From: Rhodocyclaceae bacterium
GTDB lineage: Bacteria > Pseudomonadota > Gammaproteobacteria > Burkholderiales > Rhodocyclaceae
DNA length: 64,000 nt
Direction of reading: 5' to 3'
NCBI GenBank assembly: GCA_003963315.1
Contig: RXJP01000016.1
Coordinates: forward strand, 62,001-126,000
Every line of letters begins with the position of its first letter. The first letter of the stretch is position 1. Position numbers and translations under genes: made by a program. This document shows positions 61,941-64,000 of the stretch, one piece after another. The notes under the pieces were generated by a model. The model saw only the letters and a list, made by a program, of their open reading frames with translations, searched no databases and was not told the DNA's origin.

Positions 61941-62543
61941 TTAGGTAAACAACTCGATATCGCCCACCACCGGCACCTCCGAGAGGCGATTGGCGTATTC
62001 CTTCTCGCGCCGGGTCACCGTGTCGTTATGCAGGCGTGCCAACTTCTTCATCATCACCCGCCCGGTCACCGGGAAGAAATACACCTTGCGCGGATAAACG
62101 TCCAAGAGATCCTGGGACACCACGGGAATGCGCTCCGTCTGCAGGTAATTCAGGACGAAATCCGAATTGCGTTCGCCCACCATGGCACCGGACAGGCTGG
62201 CCATGACTCGTCCGCCGCCGAAGACCTTGGCCTCAAGACGATCACGCCTCGCACCCAGCTTGAGCAGATGATTGATCAGGATTTCCATGGCATAGCTGCC
62301 GTAACGGGCCGAGGCGGTCTGGTCGTCGCCGCCTTCCGCCAGCATGAAATGATTCATGCCGCCTATGCCCTTCTCCCGGTCGCGAATACAGGCGGCCACG
62401 CAGGAACCCAGAACGGTCACCACCACCATGTCGGTGGTGGTGACAAAGTATTCCCCCGGCAATACTTTCACCGCCTCGATTTCGAAGTTTCGATCGAAGT
62501 AGCGGTTCCTGGCCAGGTGTTCGGCAAACCCGATCTCGTCCAT
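61941..62543 (-). CDS. cheD: CheD, chemoreceptor glutamine deamidase
   Basis: The 200-residue protein has the CheD catalytic Cys and His (VTVLGSCVAACIRD and GGMNHFMLAEG), plus AKVFGGGRVM and the Thr/Asn region GERNSDFVLNYL. It deamidates receptor Gln residues and can modulate CheA. Its ATG overlaps the cheR stop (ATGA). Confidence 0.96.
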   Translation of the reverse strand: MDEIGFAEHLARNRYFDRNFEIEAVKVLPGEYFVTTTDMVVVTVLGSCVAACIRDREKGIGGMNHFMLAEGGDDQTASARYGSYAMEILINHLLKLGARRDRLEAKVFGGGRVMASLSGAMVGERNSDFVLNYLQTERIPVVSQDLLDVYPRKVYFFPVTGRVMMKKLARLHNDTVTRREKEYANRLSEVPVVGDIELFT

Positions 62544-63400
62544 CAGCCGGTATTCCTAGGCAAGTGAGGCTGCTCGGTGTGCTGGTACACCGTCTTGCCC
62601 AGGGAATGGAACAGGTCGGCCGCATGAAGGAAGCTCTCCGAATGTCCCGCGAACAGCAAACCGTCTGCTTTGAGTAGCGGCTTGAATTTGGTCAATATGG
62701 TGCGTTGGGTAGGCTTGTCAAAATAGATCATCACATTGCGGCAAAACAAGGCGTCGAACATGCCATCAACCCCCAGCCGCGCATCCAGCAAATTGATGCG
62801 CTGGTAGGTAATCAATGCCTGCAATTCGCTGCGCACCTTGACGAAGCCCGTCTTGCCGCCCGTGCCTTTCAGAAAAAACTGCTGCAGGCGCTGAGGGGAA
62901 AGCTTGTCTACCCGGTCATTGCCGTAGACCCCTTGCCGCGCGGTATTCAGCACGTTGGTATCGATGTCGCTGGCGATGATGGAGACCGGCGGCGTAAGCG
63001 TATTGAAGGCCTCGCAGGCCGTCATGGCCAGGGAATAGGGCTCCTCTCCGGTGGAAGCGGCTGAGCACCAAATGCGATAGGGGCGGCTGCGGCTGGCCTT
63101 CATGTGATTCGCCAGAATCGAAAAGTGATGGGCCTCGCGGAAGAAGTAGGTCAGATTGGTCGTCAGGGAGTTGACGAAGGTTTCCCACTCCGCCTCATCC
63201 CCCCGTTCCAACACCTGTAAATAATGGGCGAAGGAGCCCAAGCCCAGGGCCCGCAACCGCCGCACCAGGCGGCTATAGACCATGTCGCGCTTGATGGGGG
63301 CAAGGGCGATCCCGGCATGGTCGTAGATCAGCTTGCGCACCCGTTCGAAGTCACCATCGGTGAATTCGAACTCCCGTTCCGACCTATCGACAATACTCAC
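62543..63400 (-). CDS. cheR: CheR, chemoreceptor methyltransferase
   Basis: The 285-residue protein starts at GTG and has an N-terminal helical domain (FERVRKLIYDHAGIALAPIK). The SAM-binding domain contains TNLTYFFREAHHF, IWCSAASTGEEPYSLAM, SDIDTNVLNTARQGVY and DALFCRNVMIYFDKPTQR. It methylates receptor Glu residues. It lies 63 bp after the receptor gene and is coupled to cheD. No C-terminal receptor-tethering motif of the NWETF type is obvious at its end. Confidence 0.96.
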   Translation of the reverse strand: MSIVDRSEREFEFTDGDFERVRKLIYDHAGIALAPIKRDMVYSRLVRRLRALGLGSFAHYLQVLERGDEAEWETFVNSLTTNLTYFFREAHHFSILANHMKASRSRPYRIWCSAASTGEEPYSLAMTACEAFNTLTPPVSIIASDIDTNVLNTARQGVYGNDRVDKLSPQRLQQFFLKGTGGKTGFVKVRSELQALITYQRINLLDARLGVDGMFDALFCRNVMIYFDKPTQRTILTKFKPLLKADGLLFAGHSESFLHAADLFHSLGKTVYQHTEQPHLPRNTG

Positions 63401-63463
63401 CTGCGCATCCTTCCCACGACAACGACTTTGCGAGCCCTACCGGCCCAGGGACATCCGGAGGAA

Positions 63464-64000
63464 TCAGAATTCCTCCCACTCATCGTCCGTATCGGACAGG
63501 TGCGCGGGAATTTTTTTGATACTACCCTCCGCTTTGGGTTGCGCCTGATAGGAAGCCCCCTTGTTTGCACCTCCGGACAGGCTCATCTGCATTTGCCGAA
63601 TCGCCTTGATCGTCAGAGAGGACAGCGTTGAAAAATCCCCATACAACAGCGCGTTGGCGTTCTCCTTGGCGCCGCCGTCATTGCAGCGGATCACTTCGGC
63701 CGCACAACGATGGAAATCCGCATGGTTGCTACGCAAGCCCTGGTAGGCGGGAGCGCTGGCGTGACGATGGCCTGGGCCGTAGATCCATTTGCCCAAGGTG
63801 CACTTATCGTCGCAAGCCACCACCGCGGGGTCCAGCGCTTCACCTACACCGTCGATGTAGTTCCTCAACCGCAGCTTCCACTGATCGTGGGCGGCCACCA
63901 TGGCGTCAAAATCGGTGGCACTGCTGCCGGATATATCGCTAGTCAGCAAGGCGCCGTCCGCCAGTTTGAACATACTGACGGCCTGTACCAGGCCGCGGGC
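63464..64000 (-). CDS. Methyl-accepting chemotaxis protein, C-terminal part with a CZB zinc-binding domain (cut by window edge)
   Basis: The frame is open to base 64000, so the N-terminal part lies outside. The visible 178 residues start ARGLVQAVSMFKL, the typical end of an MCP signalling domain. A chemoreceptor zinc-binding (CZB) domain follows: a His in VAAHDQWKLRLRNYIDG, Cys in DKCTLGKWIYG, and His in HADFHRCAAEVI. CZB domains bind zinc and sense zinc or oxidants. A polar tail (KKIPAHLSDTDDEWEEF) ends the chain; it finishes in an acidic-aromatic peptide that could serve as a tether for CheR or CheD. It heads the visible che operon. Confidence 0.9.
   Translation of the reverse strand, partial: ARGLVQAVSMFKLADGALLTSDISGSSATDFDAMVAAHDQWKLRLRNYIDGVGEALDPAVVACDDKCTLGKWIYGPGHRHASAPAYQGLRSNHADFHRCAAEVIRCNDGGAKENANALLYGDFSTLSSLTIKAIRQMQMSLSGGANKGASYQAQPKAEGSIKKIPAHLSDTDDEWEEF

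Overview
The window reads as one stretch of a GC-rich betaproteobacterial chromosome, probably a Rhodocyclales or Nitrosomonadales relative. This placement rests on gene content and order: a polar-type flagellar set with FlhF/FlhG and MotC/MotD, fused PntA, a CoA-dependent aerobic 2-aminobenzoate pathway and no FlhDC. The genus cannot be read from the sequence. No phage, integrase or CRISPR array is visible.

Region 1 (1-26.2 kb) is a nearly continuous flagellar locus. It starts inside fliP and runs fliQ, fliR (+). A minus-strand block flgBCDEFGHIJKL follows and ends in a coupled small lipoprotein. flgA-flgM-flgN are on the plus strand. The block flhB-flhA-flhF-flhG-fliA-motC-motD is on the minus strand. 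FlgE, FlgK and FlgL are all far larger than usual (769, 938 and 960 aa) because of internal repeats. Good sigma-54 promoters precede flgB and flgK, and a strong sigma-28 promoter precedes flgM. A perfect inverted repeat CGGCAA-N3-TTGCCG occurs in three flagellar control regions (flgK, flgA/flgB, flhB). At flhB it sits in phase with three 8-bp direct repeats spaced exactly 22 bp apart. These look like the operators of an uncharacterised flagellar regulator.

Region 2 (26.2-38.9 kb) is mixed. It holds a small EF-hand-like secreted protein, an orphan ABC sugar-binding protein and an internally duplicated membrane protein. Next comes a compact operon for CoA-dependent 2-aminobenzoate (or salicylate) breakdown: hydroxylase/reductase, SDR, MarR and a CoA ligase fused to a RidA-like domain. 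A lipoprotein with a sigma-28-like promoter, a Tas-type aldo/keto reductase and an RhlE helicase follow.

Region 3 (38.0-47.1 kb) is a LysR-controlled TRAP-transporter cluster. DctPQM lies with a dihydroorotate-dehydrogenase-like flavoprotein, an HpcH/HpaI aldolase, a cupin-like protein, a DUF6282-type amidohydrolase and a single-chain CoA transferase. It looks like a dedicated catabolic operon whose substrate cannot be named. A 726-bp gene-free gap follows, holding a perfect 20-bp inverted-repeat element and two terminators.

Region 4 (47.9-53.4 kb) has pntAB, a PP2C phosphatase, an HDOD protein and a PduO-type cobalamin adenosyltransferase.

Region 5 (53.4-64 kb, all minus) is a chemotaxis operon read MCP(CZB)-cheR-cheD-cheB-STAS-SpoIIE/HATPase-cheV-cheV-cheY-cheZ-cheA. 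A tRNA-Ala(CGC) lies 13 nt behind cheA. The STAS protein and the SpoIIE/HATPase protein form a partner-switching pair of the HsbA/HsbR kind, with a degenerate receiver and phosphatase centre.
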